DNA from: Parendozoicomonas sp. Alg238-R29
Lineage (GTDB): Bacteria; Pseudomonadota; Gammaproteobacteria; Pseudomonadales; Endozoicomonadaceae
Direction of reading: 5' to 3'
NCBI RefSeq assembly: GCF_947331445.1
Contig: NZ_CAMZOG010000014.1
Coordinates: 1-62,880, forward strand
Length of the DNA: 62,880 nucleotides
Shown in pieces: positions 1 through 9,684 of the stretch (its first letter is position 1; each line of letters opens with the position of its first letter). The position numbers and the translations under genes are program-made. Below the pieces are notes generated by a model. That model did no database searches and had not been told where the DNA came from. It saw only the letters and a list, made by a program, of their open reading frames with translations.

Positions 1-74
<74 letters not shown>

Positions 75-82
75 ATTTTAAG

Positions 83-109
83 AAAAGCCCCTCGATGTAG
101 GGGCTTTTT
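83..109 (+). terminator. Rho-independent terminator after tRNA-fMet
   Basis: A 10-bp stem (AAAAGCCCCT / AGGGGCTTTT) with loop CGATGT ends in a T run. It begins 9 bases after the tRNA and would release the tRNA transcript or attenuate read-through into rimP. Confidence 0.85.
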
Positions 110-119
110 GCTATGATGC

Positions 120-141
120 GAAAAGCCTGAAGTGGCTTTTC
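120..141 (+). terminator. Second hairpin downstream of tRNA-fMet
   Basis: GAAAAGCC / GGCTTTTC form an 8-bp stem with a 6-base loop. No long T run follows outside the stem, so it may be a back-up terminator or a processing structure. Confidence 0.4.
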
Positions 142-338
142 GATCTTATAGCGGGCCAGAATGACTGGTAAGTTAGTAATTTGATCGGAGATTGATCGGA
201 TTTCAGGTTATCCTGAATGGAATATCTGAGCATGTGTTGATAAATCGGCAGACTTGGCAGAGTTGGCAGAGTTGAGTGATGTTGATTTTACATGGGTACC
301 ACCGGCTGACGCAGGTCATCTGGAGGTGTCAGTCGAGG

Positions 339-361
339 ATGGGCTTTTTAGCCCATTTTTT
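339..361 (+). terminator. Terminator or attenuator in the rimP leader
   Basis: ATGGGCT / AGCCCAT (7 bp, TTTT loop) is followed by six T residues, the classical intrinsic terminator form. It ends about 60 bases before the chosen rimP start and is the third stem-loop in the leader. Either it ends a transcript started upstream or it is an attenuator controlling entry into the nusA-infB operon. No clear promoter was found between the hairpins. Confidence 0.7.
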
Positions 362-422
362 ATTGCTGTTACGTGAGGGGTGTCGTGTAGCAGTTTTTGT
401 TGTGAGTGCGAGGGCGTGTTTA

Positions 423-878
423 GTGGCAGGCAGGCTGGAAGTACTGAACGAGCTTGTTGAACCCATAGTGAAGTCGCTGGGATGCGTGCTCTGGGGTGTT
501 GAGTTCGTTTCACAGGGCAGGCAAGCACAGTTGCGGGTGTTTATAGACAAAGAGAGTGGTGTAGGGCTGGAAGACTGCGAAGCTGTAAGTCGCCAGTTCA
601 GTGCTGTTCTTGATGTCGAAGACCCAATAGCTGGTGAATATACTCTTGAAGTGTCGTCACCGGGGCTTGATCGTCCGCTGTTCACACTGGAGCAGTATGT
701 AGATCTGACAGGTAATCAGGTCAATATGCGCTTGCGGGTTCCTTTCGAGGGGCGACGTAAGTACCGGGGAGTGATTCAGGGCGTGGAAAATGATGAGGTG
801 GTTGTTGTTTGCGACGATCACGAATACCTTTTCCCCTTTGACTCCATCGAAAAAGCGAATGTGATACCGCAGTTCTGA
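423..878 (+). CDS. rimP: Ribosome maturation factor RimP
   Basis: RimP binds the immature 30S subunit and promotes late 16S/S12 assembly. The 151-aa product shows the family core [21 protein letters not shown] and the C-terminal SH3-like half ending in KANVIPQF. The frame is open much further upstream, but the GTG at 423 gives the normal family length, aligns with the usual N-terminus (MAGRLEVL), and has an AGGG element 8 bases upstream. The extra upstream codons look non-coding because they run through the leader hairpin at 339-361. It is the first protein gene of the operon; nusA follows after 76 bases. Confidence 0.93.
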   Translation: MAGRLEVLNELVEPIVKSLGCVLWGVEFVSQGRQAQLRVFIDKESGVGLEDCEAVSRQFSAVLDVEDPIAGEYTLEVSSPGLDRPLFTLEQYVDLTGNQVNMRLRVPFEGRRKYRGVIQGVENDEVVVVCDDHEYLFPFDSIEKANVIPQF

Positions 879-954
879 TGCCTGCCTGAGAGGAGATACC
901 TCCAGGAGCGGGTCCGAAAGGGAAGAACCGGTTTAACGATACGCGAGGCAGAGC

Positions 955-2448
955 ATGAGCAAAGAAATTCTGTTGGTCGTTGAATCCGTCTCCAACGAAA
1001 AGGGAGTACCGCCCGATGTAATATTCGAGGCGATTGAGACTGCCCTGGCGACGGCAACGAAAAAACGTTACGAAACTGAAGTGGATATCCGCGTCGCGAT
1101 TGATCGGGCGACCGGTGATTATGACACGTTCCGCCGCTGGACCATCGTAGCGGACCAAGATTTTGAAATTCCAGGTGCACACTTCACCCTTGATGAGGGT
1201 AAAGAGAAAGATGAAAGCCTGGAGATTGGTGACGTTTGGGAAGAGCCGGTAGAGTCTATCGCTTTCGGACGTATCGCCGCCCAGACTGCAAAGCAGGTTA
1301 TTGTTCAGAAAGTTCGCGAAGCAGAGCGTCGCCAGATGGTCGACTCTTACCGCGACAAGCTGGGAGACCTGGTGAACGGCACCATTAAAAAAGTGAACCG
1401 TGACACTCTGATTGTTGATCTGGGAAATAATGCGGAAGCTGTTCTGCGAAAAGATCAGACTATTCCCCGCGAAACTTTCCGCATGAGCACGCATGTGCGT
1501 GCGTTGCTGCACTCTGTTTCTGAAGAGAATCGCGGCCCGCAACTGATGATGAGCCGGACCTGTCCGGAAATGCTGATTGAGTTGTTCCGTCTGGAAGTGC
1601 CAGAGATTGCGGAAGAAGTTATTGAAATTAGAGCAGCTGCCCGGGATCCGGGTTCACGAGCCAAGATTGCAGTAAAAACCAATGATGGTCGTATCGATCC
1701 GGTTGGTGCCTGTGTTGGTATGCGTGGTTCTCGTGTGCAGGCTGTTTCAAACGAACTGGGTAATGAGCGTGTTGATATTGTTCTTTGGGACGACAACCCT
1801 GTTCAGTTTGTAATTAACGCGATGCAGCCTGCAGAAGTGGCATCCATCATTGTGGATGAAGAAAGCCACAGTATGGACCTGGCTGTTGCGGAAGATAATC
1901 TGGCCCAGGCTATTGGTCGAGGTGGACAAAATGTTCGCCTGGCGGGTGAGCTGACTGGCTGGAACCTGAATGTTATGACGGAAGACGACGCCGAAGCCAA
2001 GCAGCTTCAAGAATCTGATCGTCAGGCTCAGGTATTTGTCGAACATCTGGATGTTGATATTGATCTGGCCCGAACTCTGGTTGGTGAAGGTTTCACAACA
2101 CTGGAAGAGGTTGCCTACGTTCCGGTCGAGGAAATGATTGGAATCGACGGTTTTGATGATGAAGTGGTCAACGAGCTACGCCAGCGTGCCAAGGATCGTC
2201 TGCTGACTCAGGCAATAGCCAAAGAAGAGCGACTGGAAGGTGCACAGCCTGCTGAAGATTTGCTGGGTCTGGAAGGATTGAGTGAAGAGCTGGCTTACGA
2301 GCTGGCTGCCAAGGGTGTGAAAACCTTGGAAGATCTGGCAGAGCAGGCTACTGACGAGCTGGAAGGTATTGAAGGCCTGGACTCTGAGCAAGCTGCAGAG
2401 TTGATTATGAAGGCGCGGAATATCTGCTGGTTCGGAGAAGAGAACTGA
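955..2448 (+). CDS. nusA: Transcription termination/antitermination factor NusA
   Basis: NusA binds RNA polymerase and nascent RNA and tunes pausing, termination and antitermination. The 497-aa product has the N-terminal polymerase-binding domain (about 1-130), an S1 domain (about 135-200), two KH domains containing [15 protein letters not shown] and [14 protein letters not shown], and two C-terminal acidic repeats (about 365-420 and 435-490) ending in ARNICWFG. Length and order match E. coli NusA (495 aa), which also has both acidic repeats. It lies between rimP and infB with a 25-base gap to infB, so the two are almost certainly co-transcribed. Confidence 0.98.
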   Translation: MSKEILLVVESVSNEKGVPPDVIFEAIETALATATKKRYETEVDIRVAIDRATGDYDTFRRWTIVADQDFEIPGAHFTLDEGKEKDESLEIGDVWEEPVESIAFGRIAAQTAKQVIVQKVREAERRQMVDSYRDKLGDLVNGTIKKVNRDTLIVDLGNNAEAVLRKDQTIPRETFRMSTHVRALLHSVSEENRGPQLMMSRTCPEMLIELFRLEVPEIAEEVIEIRAAARDPGSRAKIAVKTNDGRIDPVGACVGMRGSRVQAVSNELGNERVDIVLWDDNPVQFVINAMQPAEVASIIVDEESHSMDLAVAEDNLAQAIGRGGQNVRLAGELTGWNLNVMTEDDAEAKQLQESDRQAQVFVEHLDVDIDLARTLVGEGFTTLEEVAYVPVEEMIGIDGFDDEVVNELRQRAKDRLLTQAIAKEERLEGAQPAEDLLGLEGLSEELAYELAAKGVKTLEDLAEQATDELEGIEGLDSEQAAELIMKARNICWFGEEN

Positions 2449-2473
2449 GCTGGCCACTGAGAGGAGAAGTTTT

Positions 2474-5056
2474 ATGGCAGATGTAACGGTATCACAACTT
2501 GCCGAGGTGGTCGGAGCTCCGGTTGAGCGCTTGCTCAAGCAGATGAGTGATGCAGGCTTGCCCCACAAAAAGGGTGATCAGCCTGTATCTGATGCAGAAA
2601 AGTCAGCACTGCTGGCTCACTTGCGTCGTTCTAAAGGCGGTAGTAGCGATGCTCAGGTTTCTGTACCTGCAGATCCTGAGCCAAAGCAGGTTACCCTGAA
2701 GCGCAAGACCGTTAGTCAGATGAAAGTTGCTGGCGGCGGCAAGAACAAGATTGTAAACGTAGAGGTGCGCAAAAAGCGTACTTACGTGAAGGAAGACGCT
2801 AAGGCTGAGCTCGAGTCTGAAGCGAAGAAGCGTCGCGAAGGTGAGCGCGCCAAGAAAGACGACAACGCGTCTGTAGATCAGCGTCGTGACAAAGTGCGTC
2901 GCGATGAGGATGACGCTCGTCGTAAGGAAGGCTCCCGTCGTAAGCCCGATGACAATCGTGGCTCTCGCCCCGGCGGTCGCAGTGATGATAATCGCTCTGC
3001 GCCACGTTCCGATGACCGTCGTCAGGCTCCACGTCCTGGTGGTGCTCCTGGTGGTGCTCCTGGTGGTGCTCCTGGTGCAGTTGCGCCTCCGCCACCTCCA
3101 AGTGATGATGAGCGTCGTCGTCGTCGCGCTCCAGCCAAGAAAAAAGGTGGGGAGCCTGTCGATCGCAAGAGCGAGGATGGCCGTCGTCGTAAGGGGCGTG
3201 GTCGTGACGATCGCAACTCCCGTAACAAGCCGCTGTCCCGTAAGCCGTTCAAGTCTAAAGATCTAGAGCAACATGGCTTTACCAAGCCAACAGCCGCAGT
3301 GGTTCGTGAAGTTGCAGTTCCCGAAACTATCACTGTTGGTGAGCTTGCTAACAAGATGGCTGTTAAAGCTGCTGAAGTTATCAAGTACATGTTTAAGCTT
3401 GGCACCATGGTTACTATTAACCAGGTGATTGACCAGGACACTGCAGCCGTTGTGGTTGAGGAGATGGGTCACAAGGTTAAGCTGGTGAATGCAGATGCCC
3501 TGGAAGAGTCCCTGGAAGATGCGGTAGCTGCAGATACAGGCGAAGAGGTTTCCCGTGCGCCTGTTGTTACTGTTATGGGTCACGTTGACCACGGTAAGAC
3601 CTCCCTGCTGGATTACATCCGCAAGGCTAAGGTTCAGTCTGGCGAAGCCGGTGGTATTACTCAGCACATTGGTGCTTACCATGTGACCACTGACCGCGGC
3701 ATGATCACCTTCCTTGATACTCCTGGGCACGCGGCGTTTACCGCAATGCGTGCTCGTGGTGCCAAGGCGACCGATATCGTAATTCTGGTTGTTGCTGCGG
3801 ATGACGGTGTAATGCCTCAGACCGAGGAAGCTGTTCAGCACGCGAAAGACGCTGGTGTACCTCTGGTTGTTGCAGTGAACAAGTGCGATAAGGAGTCTGC
3901 TGACCCCGATCGTGTTAAGAACGAACTGTCTGCCCGTGAAGTGATTCCGGAAGACTGGGGTGGTGACACCCAGTTCGTCAATGTTTCTGCCCACTCTGGC
4001 CAGGGTATCGACGAGCTGCTGGAATCTGTTCTGTTGCAAGCTGAACTGCTTGAACTGAAGGCTGTAGCTGAAGGTCCTGCTAAAGGCGTGGTTATTGAGT
4101 CACGTCTGGATAAAGGCCGTGGCCCTGTTGCCTCTGTACTGGTTCAGTCCGGTACCTTGAACAGAGGTGACAATGTTCTGGTTGGTCAGCAGTACGGTCG
4201 TATCCGTGCCATGTTGGACGAGAATGGTAAGCCAACTGATACAGCTGGCCCTTCCATTCCGGTTGAGATTCTTGGTCTGGACGGTACTCCTGACGCCGGT
4301 GATGAGATGTTGGCTGTACAGGATGAGCGTAAAGCTCGTGAAATTGCCATGTTCCGTCAGGGCAAATTCCGTGAGGTTAAGCTGGCTCGTCAGCAGGCTG
4401 CCAAGCTGGAGAATATGTTCAAGGACATGGGCTCCGACGAGAAACGTACTCTGAAGGTTGTACTGAAGACCGACGTGCGTGGTTCTCTGGAAGCGATCAC
4501 TGCTGCTCTGCATGAGCAGGGTAACGATGAAGTTGATGTGAAGGTTATCTTCGGTGGTGTAGGTGGTATCACCGAAACCGATGCAAACCTTGCGCTGGCT
4601 TCCAATGCAATCCTGGTTGGCTTTAACGTACGTGCGGATGCTACATCTCGTCGTATCGTTGAAAGCGAAGGTCTGGGGCTGCGTTACTACAGCGTTATCT
4701 ATGACATTATCGATGACGTGAAGCAGGCGCTGACCGGTATGCTGAAGGCTGAGTTCCGTGAGCAGATCGTGGGTACTGCGGAAGTGCGTGATGTGTTCCG
4801 TGCACCCAAGATTGGTGCGGTTGCTGGCTGTATGGTTATCGAAGGTATCATGTTCCGCAATGAGCGCATCCGCGTTCTGCGTGAAGATGTTGTTATCTAT
4901 GAAGGTGAGCTCGAGTCTCTGCGTCGCTTCAAGGATGATGTGGGCGAAGTTCGCACCGGTTACGAATGTGGTATCGGTGTTAAGAACTACAATGACGTCA
5001 AAGTTGGCGACAAGATCGAGGTGTACAAGTCTGTTGAGGTTGAACGGACTCTGTAA
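2474..5056 (+). CDS. infB: Translation initiation factor IF-2
   Basis: IF2 is the GTPase that brings fMet-tRNA to the 30S P site and promotes subunit joining. The 860-aa product has a short N-terminal IF2N domain, a long charged R/D/K-rich linker (about 100-270) with a GAPG repeat run, a second IF2N domain, then the G domain with GHVDHGKT (residues 369-376), DTPGH and NKCD, and the EF-Tu-like and C-terminal tRNA-binding domains. A GAGGAG ribosome binding site precedes the ATG. The GGTGCTCCT repeats coding for GAP may be prone to slippage. E. coli encodes shorter internal-start forms; these were not assessed here. Confidence 0.98.
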   Translation: MADVTVSQLAEVVGAPVERLLKQMSDAGLPHKKGDQPVSDAEKSALLAHLRRSKGGSSDAQVSVPADPEPKQVTLKRKTVSQMKVAGGGKNKIVNVEVRKKRTYVKEDAKAELESEAKKRREGERAKKDDNASVDQRRDKVRRDEDDARRKEGSRRKPDDNRGSRPGGRSDDNRSAPRSDDRRQAPRPGGAPGGAPGGAPGAVAPPPPPSDDERRRRRAPAKKKGGEPVDRKSEDGRRRKGRGRDDRNSRNKPLSRKPFKSKDLEQHGFTKPTAAVVREVAVPETITVGELANKMAVKAAEVIKYMFKLGTMVTINQVIDQDTAAVVVEEMGHKVKLVNADALEESLEDAVAADTGEEVSRAPVVTVMGHVDHGKTSLLDYIRKAKVQSGEAGGITQHIGAYHVTTDRGMITFLDTPGHAAFTAMRARGAKATDIVILVVAADDGVMPQTEEAVQHAKDAGVPLVVAVNKCDKESADPDRVKNELSAREVIPEDWGGDTQFVNVSAHSGQGIDELLESVLLQAELLELKAVAEGPAKGVVIESRLDKGRGPVASVLVQSGTLNRGDNVLVGQQYGRIRAMLDENGKPTDTAGPSIPVEILGLDGTPDAGDEMLAVQDERKAREIAMFRQGKFREVKLARQQAAKLENMFKDMGSDEKRTLKVVLKTDVRGSLEAITAALHEQGNDEVDVKVIFGGVGGITETDANLALASNAILVGFNVRADATSRRIVESEGLGLRYYSVIYDIIDDVKQALTGMLKAEFREQIVGTAEVRDVFRAPKIGAVAGCMVIEGIMFRNERIRVLREDVVIYEGELESLRRFKDDVGEVRTGYECGIGVKNYNDVKVGDKIEVYKSVEVERTL

Positions 5057-5085
5057 TCACCCCGTGTTCTTTTCATAGAACAGGA

Positions 5086-5131
5086 AGGCGTGCGGGATAT
5101 GGCGGTTAAACGTCACCGCGCGCCTTTTTTT
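5086..5131 (+). terminator. Strong intrinsic terminator between infB and rbfA
   Basis: AGGCGTGCGG pairs with CCGCGCGCCT (one G:T), an inner TGGCG/CGTCA helix extends the stem, and seven T residues follow. It sits in the 130-base gap between infB and rbfA, so it should cut expression of the rest of the operon unless antiterminated or bypassed by a promoter before rbfA. Confidence 0.8.
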
Positions 5132-5186
5132 GTTGTGCCCTAAAGTGCAAGCTCTTCTAAAAGAGCCTTTCTAAAAGAATGAAGCT

Positions 5187-5579
5187 ATGCCAAAAGAATT
5201 CAGTAGAACCCAGCGTGTAGGTGACCAGATTCAACGGGAACTGGCGACTATTCTTCAGCTGGACATGAAAGATCCTCGACTCGGTATGGTCACTGTGAGC
5301 GGGGTTGATGTGAGTCGGGATATGTCTTTTGCAACAGCTCACGTTACGTTTCTGGGTATTGAAGGCCCAGAGGCTATTAAAGAGGCCGTTGAGATATTGA
5401 CCGAGGCAGCGGGTTTTCTCAGAACTGAGTTAGCTCACCGGATGCGGATGCGTTTTACTCCTCAGTTGCGCTTCCGCTACGACGAGAGTTTGGTTCGTGG
5501 TCGCCGTCTGTCCTCGCTTATTGATGAGGCTCGGACGGACGATGAAAGTGTTGGAAAGGATGACGAGGAGAGTCGTTAA
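5187..5579 (+). CDS. rbfA: 30S ribosome-binding factor RbfA
   Basis: RbfA is a cold-shock KH-fold protein that binds the 30S subunit and helps mature the 5' end of 16S rRNA. The 130-aa product starts MPKEFSRTQRV and carries the family features RELATILQ, DPRLGMVTV and TPQLRFRYDES. The acidic tail is typical of gammaproteobacterial forms. Its TAA stop overlaps the ATG of truB by one base, which implies translational coupling. The terminator upstream (5086-5131) suggests partly separate transcription from infB. Confidence 0.95.
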   Translation: MPKEFSRTQRVGDQIQRELATILQLDMKDPRLGMVTVSGVDVSRDMSFATAHVTFLGIEGPEAIKEAVEILTEAAGFLRTELAHRMRMRFTPQLRFRYDESLVRGRRLSSLIDEARTDDESVGKDDEESR

Positions 5580-6517
5580 TGTCGCGACGCAGACGTTTTC
5601 GTGGCCGTTCGGTCAGCGGTATTGTGGTTGTTGATAAGCCCATAGGCGCCTCATCCAACGAAGTACTTCAGCAGGTTAAGAGACTTTATGGTGCAGCCAA
5701 GGCTGGTCATACAGGCAGTCTTGATCCTTTAGCGACAGGTGTTCTTCCCGTATGTTTGGGGGAGGCGACAAAGTTGTCTCAATACTTGCTGGACTCCGAC
5801 AAAAGTTACCGGACAACTGCCAAACTTGGTATTCAAACGAATACCGGTGATGCAGAAGGTGAGGTTGTTTCCGAGCGCCCTGTTGCTGTAACCGAGTCTG
5901 ATCTTGAGCCAGTTCTCGCCAAGTTTAGAGGGCCCATTGAGCAGGTTCCTTCCATGTTCTCGGCTATCAAGCACAATGGTAAGCCGTTATACCAATATGC
6001 TCGCGAAGGTATTGAGATCGAGCGGAAATCCCGTAAAGTCAACATCTATCGACTGACTCTTCTCGAATTTCGAGGTGATGAGATGGTTTTGGAGGTTGAT
6101 TGCAGCAAAGGTACCTATATTCGCAGCTTGGTTGAGGATATCGGTGAAATGCTTGGTTGCGGAGCTCATGTGGCAGAACTTCGACGCTTGAAGGCTGGCC
6201 CTTACGAGGAAGTCCAGTCTCATACAATTGAGTCGTTGGAAGATGTTCGTGAGGGTGGAGGGCATGCGGCGCTGGACAATTTGCTTCTGGAGCAGGACTC
6301 TGCTGTCAGTCATTGGCCAGCGGTTATGTTAGGTGAATCCAGTAGTTTCTATCTGATGCAGGGTCAGCCTGTGCAGGTGTCTCGTGCCCCTACATCTGGC
6401 TTTGTTCGTATCTATCGTCAGGTAGAGGGTGCCCCCAATATCTTTCTGGGTATTGGCGAAATACAGGATGATGGTTTGGTTGCGCCACGTCGCTTAGTGG
6501 CTAACCGCGATAACTGA
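5579..6517 (+). CDS. truB: tRNA pseudouridine-55 synthase TruB
   Basis: TruB converts U55 in the T loop of nearly all tRNAs to pseudouridine and acts as a tRNA chaperone. The 312-aa product begins with a basic segment, then GIVVVDKPIGASSNEV and the catalytic motif GSLDPLATGVLP, whose Asp is the nucleophile. KGTYIRSLVEDIG and a C-terminal PUA-like part follow. Length matches E. coli TruB (314 aa). The one-base overlap with rbfA and the conserved order rbfA-truB-rpsO support the call. Confidence 0.97.
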   Translation: MSRRRRFRGRSVSGIVVVDKPIGASSNEVLQQVKRLYGAAKAGHTGSLDPLATGVLPVCLGEATKLSQYLLDSDKSYRTTAKLGIQTNTGDAEGEVVSERPVAVTESDLEPVLAKFRGPIEQVPSMFSAIKHNGKPLYQYAREGIEIERKSRKVNIYRLTLLEFRGDEMVLEVDCSKGTYIRSLVEDIGEMLGCGAHVAELRRLKAGPYEEVQSHTIESLEDVREGGGHAALDNLLLEQDSAVSHWPAVMLGESSSFYLMQGQPVQVSRAPTSGFVRIYRQVEGAPNIFLGIGEIQDDGLVAPRRLVANRDN

Positions 6518-6662
6518 TCGCAATTCCGGGGTGAATAATCCGGAATATGGGTTTAGAATACCGCTTTTGCCGTGAGAGATATTCTCTCAGGTTAGTCAGG
6601 ATGGCTGTTAATATGCGCGGCTATTCCCCAGTTTCATGCATATTATTGATTGGAGTTACAAA

Positions 6663-6932
6663 ATGTCTCTGAGTGTAGAGCAAAAAGCTGAAATCGTTGC
6701 TAAGTACGGCCGTGGCGAAAACGACACAGGTTCCCCTGAAATTCAGGTGGCTCTGTTGACTGCCAACATCGAAGGCCTGCAGGCTCACTTCAAGGCTCAC
6801 ATCCACGATCACCACTCTCGTCGTGGTCTGATCCGTATGGTAAACCAGCGTCGTAGCCAGCTGGATTACCTGAAGAAGAAAGACGTTGAGCGCTACCGCG
6901 CTATCATCAAGAGTCTGGGTCTGCGTCGCTAA
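6663..6932 (+). CDS. rpsO: 30S ribosomal protein S15
   Basis: S15 is a primary 16S rRNA-binding protein of the central domain that starts platform assembly. The product is exactly 89 aa, as in E. coli. It begins [12 protein letters not shown] and carries the conserved [12 protein letters not shown] and DHHSRRGL. An in-frame ATG lies 27 bases upstream, but the ATG at 6663 has a GGAG site at proper spacing and gives the family N-terminus. The leader (6518-6662) contains stem-loops (6523-6546 and a GAGAG-ATATT-CTCTC hairpin near 6574) and a TGTTAATAT extended -10-like element near 6611. S15 represses its own translation in E. coli through a leader structure; something similar here is inference. 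Confidence 0.97.
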   Translation: MSLSVEQKAEIVAKYGRGENDTGSPEIQVALLTANIEGLQAHFKAHIHDHHSRRGLIRMVNQRRSQLDYLKKKDVERYRAIIKSLGLRR

Positions 6933-7405
6933 GACTCTTGTTTTCGTTTCGCTTTCTTGGCTTTAGTCTGGTGGGTGAGGCGATCAATGCCGAAGGTTGA
7001 GAGGCTTTCGGTTTGTTTGTATTGCGACTCTTGAGAGTGGTTAATATAAACGGTTGACACCGCTTCCGGAGATCCTTTTGGATTCATGGCAGCGGTGTTT
7101 TGTTATAACAGATTTGTGCTGCTCATGCTGTTTGTTGAGTTAATAGCAGGGCTGGTAGTTAAGAGCCGCGACGGAAAGCATGCTCTCTGTCCGGTGCGAA
7201 GGGAATGATGGTCATGGGGGCTGTTTTCTCTTATTTGACTGACTGATCACGGGCTTAGAAATCCGGGTGCAATCCAGAGAGTGGAAATGAAAACCTGCTT
7301 TGTGGATTGCATCCCAATCAATGCGGATGTTTTTGTAGTTAAGATATCCGTTATGAAAGTTGCGTAGTCGGTCAGGTACGATGAAATATTGAAAGGAAAT
7401 AAATC
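6933..7405 (+). other. Spacer between rpsO and pnp, no protein gene seen
   Basis: This 473-base gap holds a terminator-like hairpin (7057-7104), a TAATAT box near 7042 without a convincing -35, and the pnp ribosome binding site. No ORF with coding character was found. In E. coli the matching gap holds the rpsO terminator, a pnp promoter and an RNase III-cleaved hairpin through which PNPase autoregulates. The same logic is plausible here but not shown. Confidence 0.6.
7057..7104 (+). terminator. Terminator-like hairpin after rpsO
   Basis: ACACCGCT (7057-7064) pairs perfectly with AGCGGTGT (7091-7098), with an inner GATCC/GGATT helix, and TTTTGTT follows. It may be the rpsO terminator, or the leader duplex used for pnp autoregulation. 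Confidence 0.6.
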
Positions 7406-9505
7406 GTGAATCCTGTAACAAAGACTTTTGAAATCGGTGGCCAGCAGGTTACTTTGGAAACTGGTCGTATTGCTCGTCAAGCAGACGGCGCAGTACTGGC
7501 GACTATGGGTGATCTGGTCGTTCTGGCCACTGTTGTTGGTGCTCACTCTGCCCGTGAAGGCCAGGACTTCTTCCCCCTGTCCGTACATTATCAGGAAAAA
7601 ACCTATGCAGCCGGTAAAATCCCCGGTGGTTTCCTGAAGCGTGAAGGTCGTCCAAGTGAAAAGGAAACACTGACCTCTCGTTTGATTGACCGTCCTATTC
7701 GTCCTCTGTTTCCTAAGGGTTACATGAATGAAGTTCAGGTCATTATCACAGTCGTATCGACTGACAAAAAGAATGACCCTGACATGCTGGGCATGTTGGC
7801 TACATCTGCAGCTCTGGCTGTTTCTGGTATTCCTTTTGCTGGCCCGATTGGCGCAGCGCGAGTCGGCTTCAATGAAGAGAAGGGCGGCTACATGCTGAAC
7901 CCGACTTTTGAAGAGCTGAAAGAATCTGAGTTGGACATGGTTGTGGCCGGTACTGAAAGTGCCGTGCTGATGGTTGAATCCGAAGCTCAAGAGCTGACTG
8001 AAGACGAAATGCTGGGTGCGGTATTGTTTGCCCATGATGGCTATCAGTCTGCTATTGCTGCTATCAAAGAGTTTGCTGCTTCTGCTGGTAAGCCTGTGCG
8101 TGAATGGGCTGCTGAAGAAGTGAATGCTGAGCTGCTGGGCAACCTGCAGATGGCTTTTGGTGGGAAAATTGCTGAAGCCTACAAGGCGCACGACAAAATT
8201 GCCCGGAACAATGCTCTGGGTGAGTTGCGTAACGAAGCGGTTGAGTTGCTGGCAAAAGAAGATGGTCCGTCTGCCAAGGAAGTTTCTGGTCTGTTCGGCA
8301 AGCTGGAAAAGTCCCACGTTCGTGAATCCATTATTAATGGTAATCCACGTATTGATGGTCGTGACACCAAGACTGTTCGTCCTTTACATATCGAAGTTGG
8401 CGTGCTGCCAAAGACTCACGGTTCTGCTCTGTTTACTCGTGGTGAAACACAGGCGCTGGTTACCACGACTCTGGGTACCACTCGTGACGCACAGTTGATT
8501 GATGCTCTGGAAGGTGAAAGTCGTGATGCATTCATGCTGCACTATAACTTCCCTCCATACTCAGTAGGTGAGTGTGGTCGTATGGGTGGTGTTGGTCGGC
8601 GTGAGATTGGTCATGGTCGTCTGGCGCGTCGTAGTATTTCTGCCCTGCTGCCGAATGAAGAAGAGTTCCCATACACGCTGCGCGTTGTATCTGAGATTAC
8701 TGAATCCAACGGCTCTAGCTCCATGGCCTCCGTTTGTGGCACCAGTCTTGCCCTGATGGATGCGGGCGTGCCTCTGAAGGCTCCTGTAGCTGGTATTGCT
8801 ATGGGGCTGATCAAGGAGGGCGAGAAGTTTGCTGTGCTGACCGATATCCTGGGTGACGAAGATCATCTTGGTGATATGGACTTTAAGGTTGCCGGTACTT
8901 CTGAGGGTGTGACTGCGCTGCAGATGGACATCAAGATTCAGGGTATCACCGAAGAGATTATGGAGATTGCTCTTGAGCAGGCCATGGCTGCACGGATGAC
9001 CATTCTTGAGCAAATGAATCGTGTCATTGCGACTCCTCGTTCCGAATTGAATGAGAATGCGCCAATGACCATGACTCTGAAGATTCATCCAGACAAGATT
9101 CGTGATGTTATTGGTAAGGGTGGTTCCACTATTCGCGGATTGTGTGAAGAGACTGGCTGCTCCATCGATATTAACGACGATGGTGTGGTGAAGATCTACG
9201 GCGAAAATAAAGATGTTTGTCAGGTTGCCTACGATAAGGTTCACGGTATTACTGCTGAAGCTGAAGTTGGAAAAATCTATGAAGGTACTGTTGCACGTAT
9301 CGTTGAATTTGGTGCGTTTGTAAATATTCTTCCTGGTCGTGATGGTCTGGTTCATATCTCTCAGATTGCTGAAGAGCGTGTGAATGATGTGAATGACTAC
9401 CTGAAAGAAGGTCAGCAGGTGAAGGTTGTGGTTATGGATGTTGATAACCGTGGTCGCATCAAGCTAAGCATTAAAGAGCTCGCTAACATGCAGAATCAAG
9501 ACTAA
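7406..9505 (+). CDS. pnp: Polyribonucleotide nucleotidyltransferase (PNPase)
   Basis: PNPase degrades RNA 3' to 5' phosphorolytically and is part of the RNA degradosome. The 699-aa product starts with GTG, preceded by GAAAGGA. It shows two RNase PH-like domains, [21 protein letters not shown] in the first and [10 protein letters not shown] with the second active site ([12 protein letters not shown]), then the KH domain ([12 protein letters not shown]) and the S1 domain ([15 protein letters not shown]). Length is close to E. coli PNPase (711 aa). It closes the rimP-pnp operon. Confidence 0.98.
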   Translation: MNPVTKTFEIGGQQVTLETGRIARQADGAVLATMGDLVVLATVVGAHSAREGQDFFPLSVHYQEKTYAAGKIPGGFLKREGRPSEKETLTSRLIDRPIRPLFPKGYMNEVQVIITVVSTDKKNDPDMLGMLATSAALAVSGIPFAGPIGAARVGFNEEKGGYMLNPTFEELKESELDMVVAGTESAVLMVESEAQELTEDEMLGAVLFAHDGYQSAIAAIKEFAASAGKPVREWAAEEVNAELLGNLQMAFGGKIAEAYKAHDKIARNNALGELRNEAVELLAKEDGPSAKEVSGLFGKLEKSHVRESIINGNPRIDGRDTKTVRPLHIEVGVLPKTHGSALFTRGETQALVTTTLGTTRDAQLIDALEGESRDAFMLHYNFPPYSVGECGRMGGVGRREIGHGRLARRSISALLPNEEEFPYTLRVVSEITESNGSSSMASVCGTSLALMDAGVPLKAPVAGIAMGLIKEGEKFAVLTDILGDEDHLGDMDFKVAGTSEGVTALQMDIKIQGITEEIMEIALEQAMAARMTILEQMNRVIATPRSELNENAPMTMTLKIHPDKIRDVIGKGGSTIRGLCEETGCSIDINDDGVVKIYGENKDVCQVAYDKVHGITAEAEVGKIYEGTVARIVEFGAFVNILPGRDGLVHISQIAEERVNDVNDYLKEGQQVKVVVMDVDNRGRIKLSIKELANMQNQD

Positions 9506-9552
9506 CTGATCTGCTGTTAGTACCTTTTATATGTAGTGATTGATAAAAACCC

Positions 9553-9583
9553 ACAAAGGCGACCATAAGTCGCCTTTGTTGTT
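9553..9583 (+). terminator. pnp terminator
   Basis: ACAAAGGCGAC and GTCGCCTTTGT form a perfect 11-bp stem around CATAA, with a short T-rich tail. It lies about 50 bases after the pnp stop. Confidence 0.8.
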
Positions 9584-9637
9584 TCTGGCTATTGTGGCTG
9601 GGTGTTTGCTTCTAAAGTTTGAATAACTTGGGGCAAT

Positions 9638-9664
9638 AAAAAAGACGCTTTAAGCGTCTTTTTT
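9638..9664 (-). terminator. rpoD terminator (bidirectional form)
   Basis: AAAAAAGACGC / GCGTCTTTTTT is a perfect inverted repeat whose arms carry A and T runs, so it can work on both strands. It lies about 20 bases beyond the rpoD stop and separates the convergent pnp and rpoD transcripts. Confidence 0.85.
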
Positions 9665-9684
9665 GTTGGGAGTAGACTTATGGA

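Noticed and set aside
276-422. N-terminal extension of the rimP frame
   Set aside because: The extra codons run through a terminator hairpin and give a 200-aa protein; the GTG at 423 matches the family length and has a ribosome binding site.
3263-4039. Long antisense frame within infB (258 codons, minus)
   Set aside because: It is a shadow of infB codon bias, with no start context and no recognisable domain.
7247-8317. 356-codon minus-strand frame over pnp
   Set aside because: Antisense shadow of pnp, rich in Ser/Phe/His, with no domain and no ribosome binding site.
8561-9355. 264-codon minus-strand frame over pnp
   Set aside because: Same reason; the pnp reading on the plus strand is certain.
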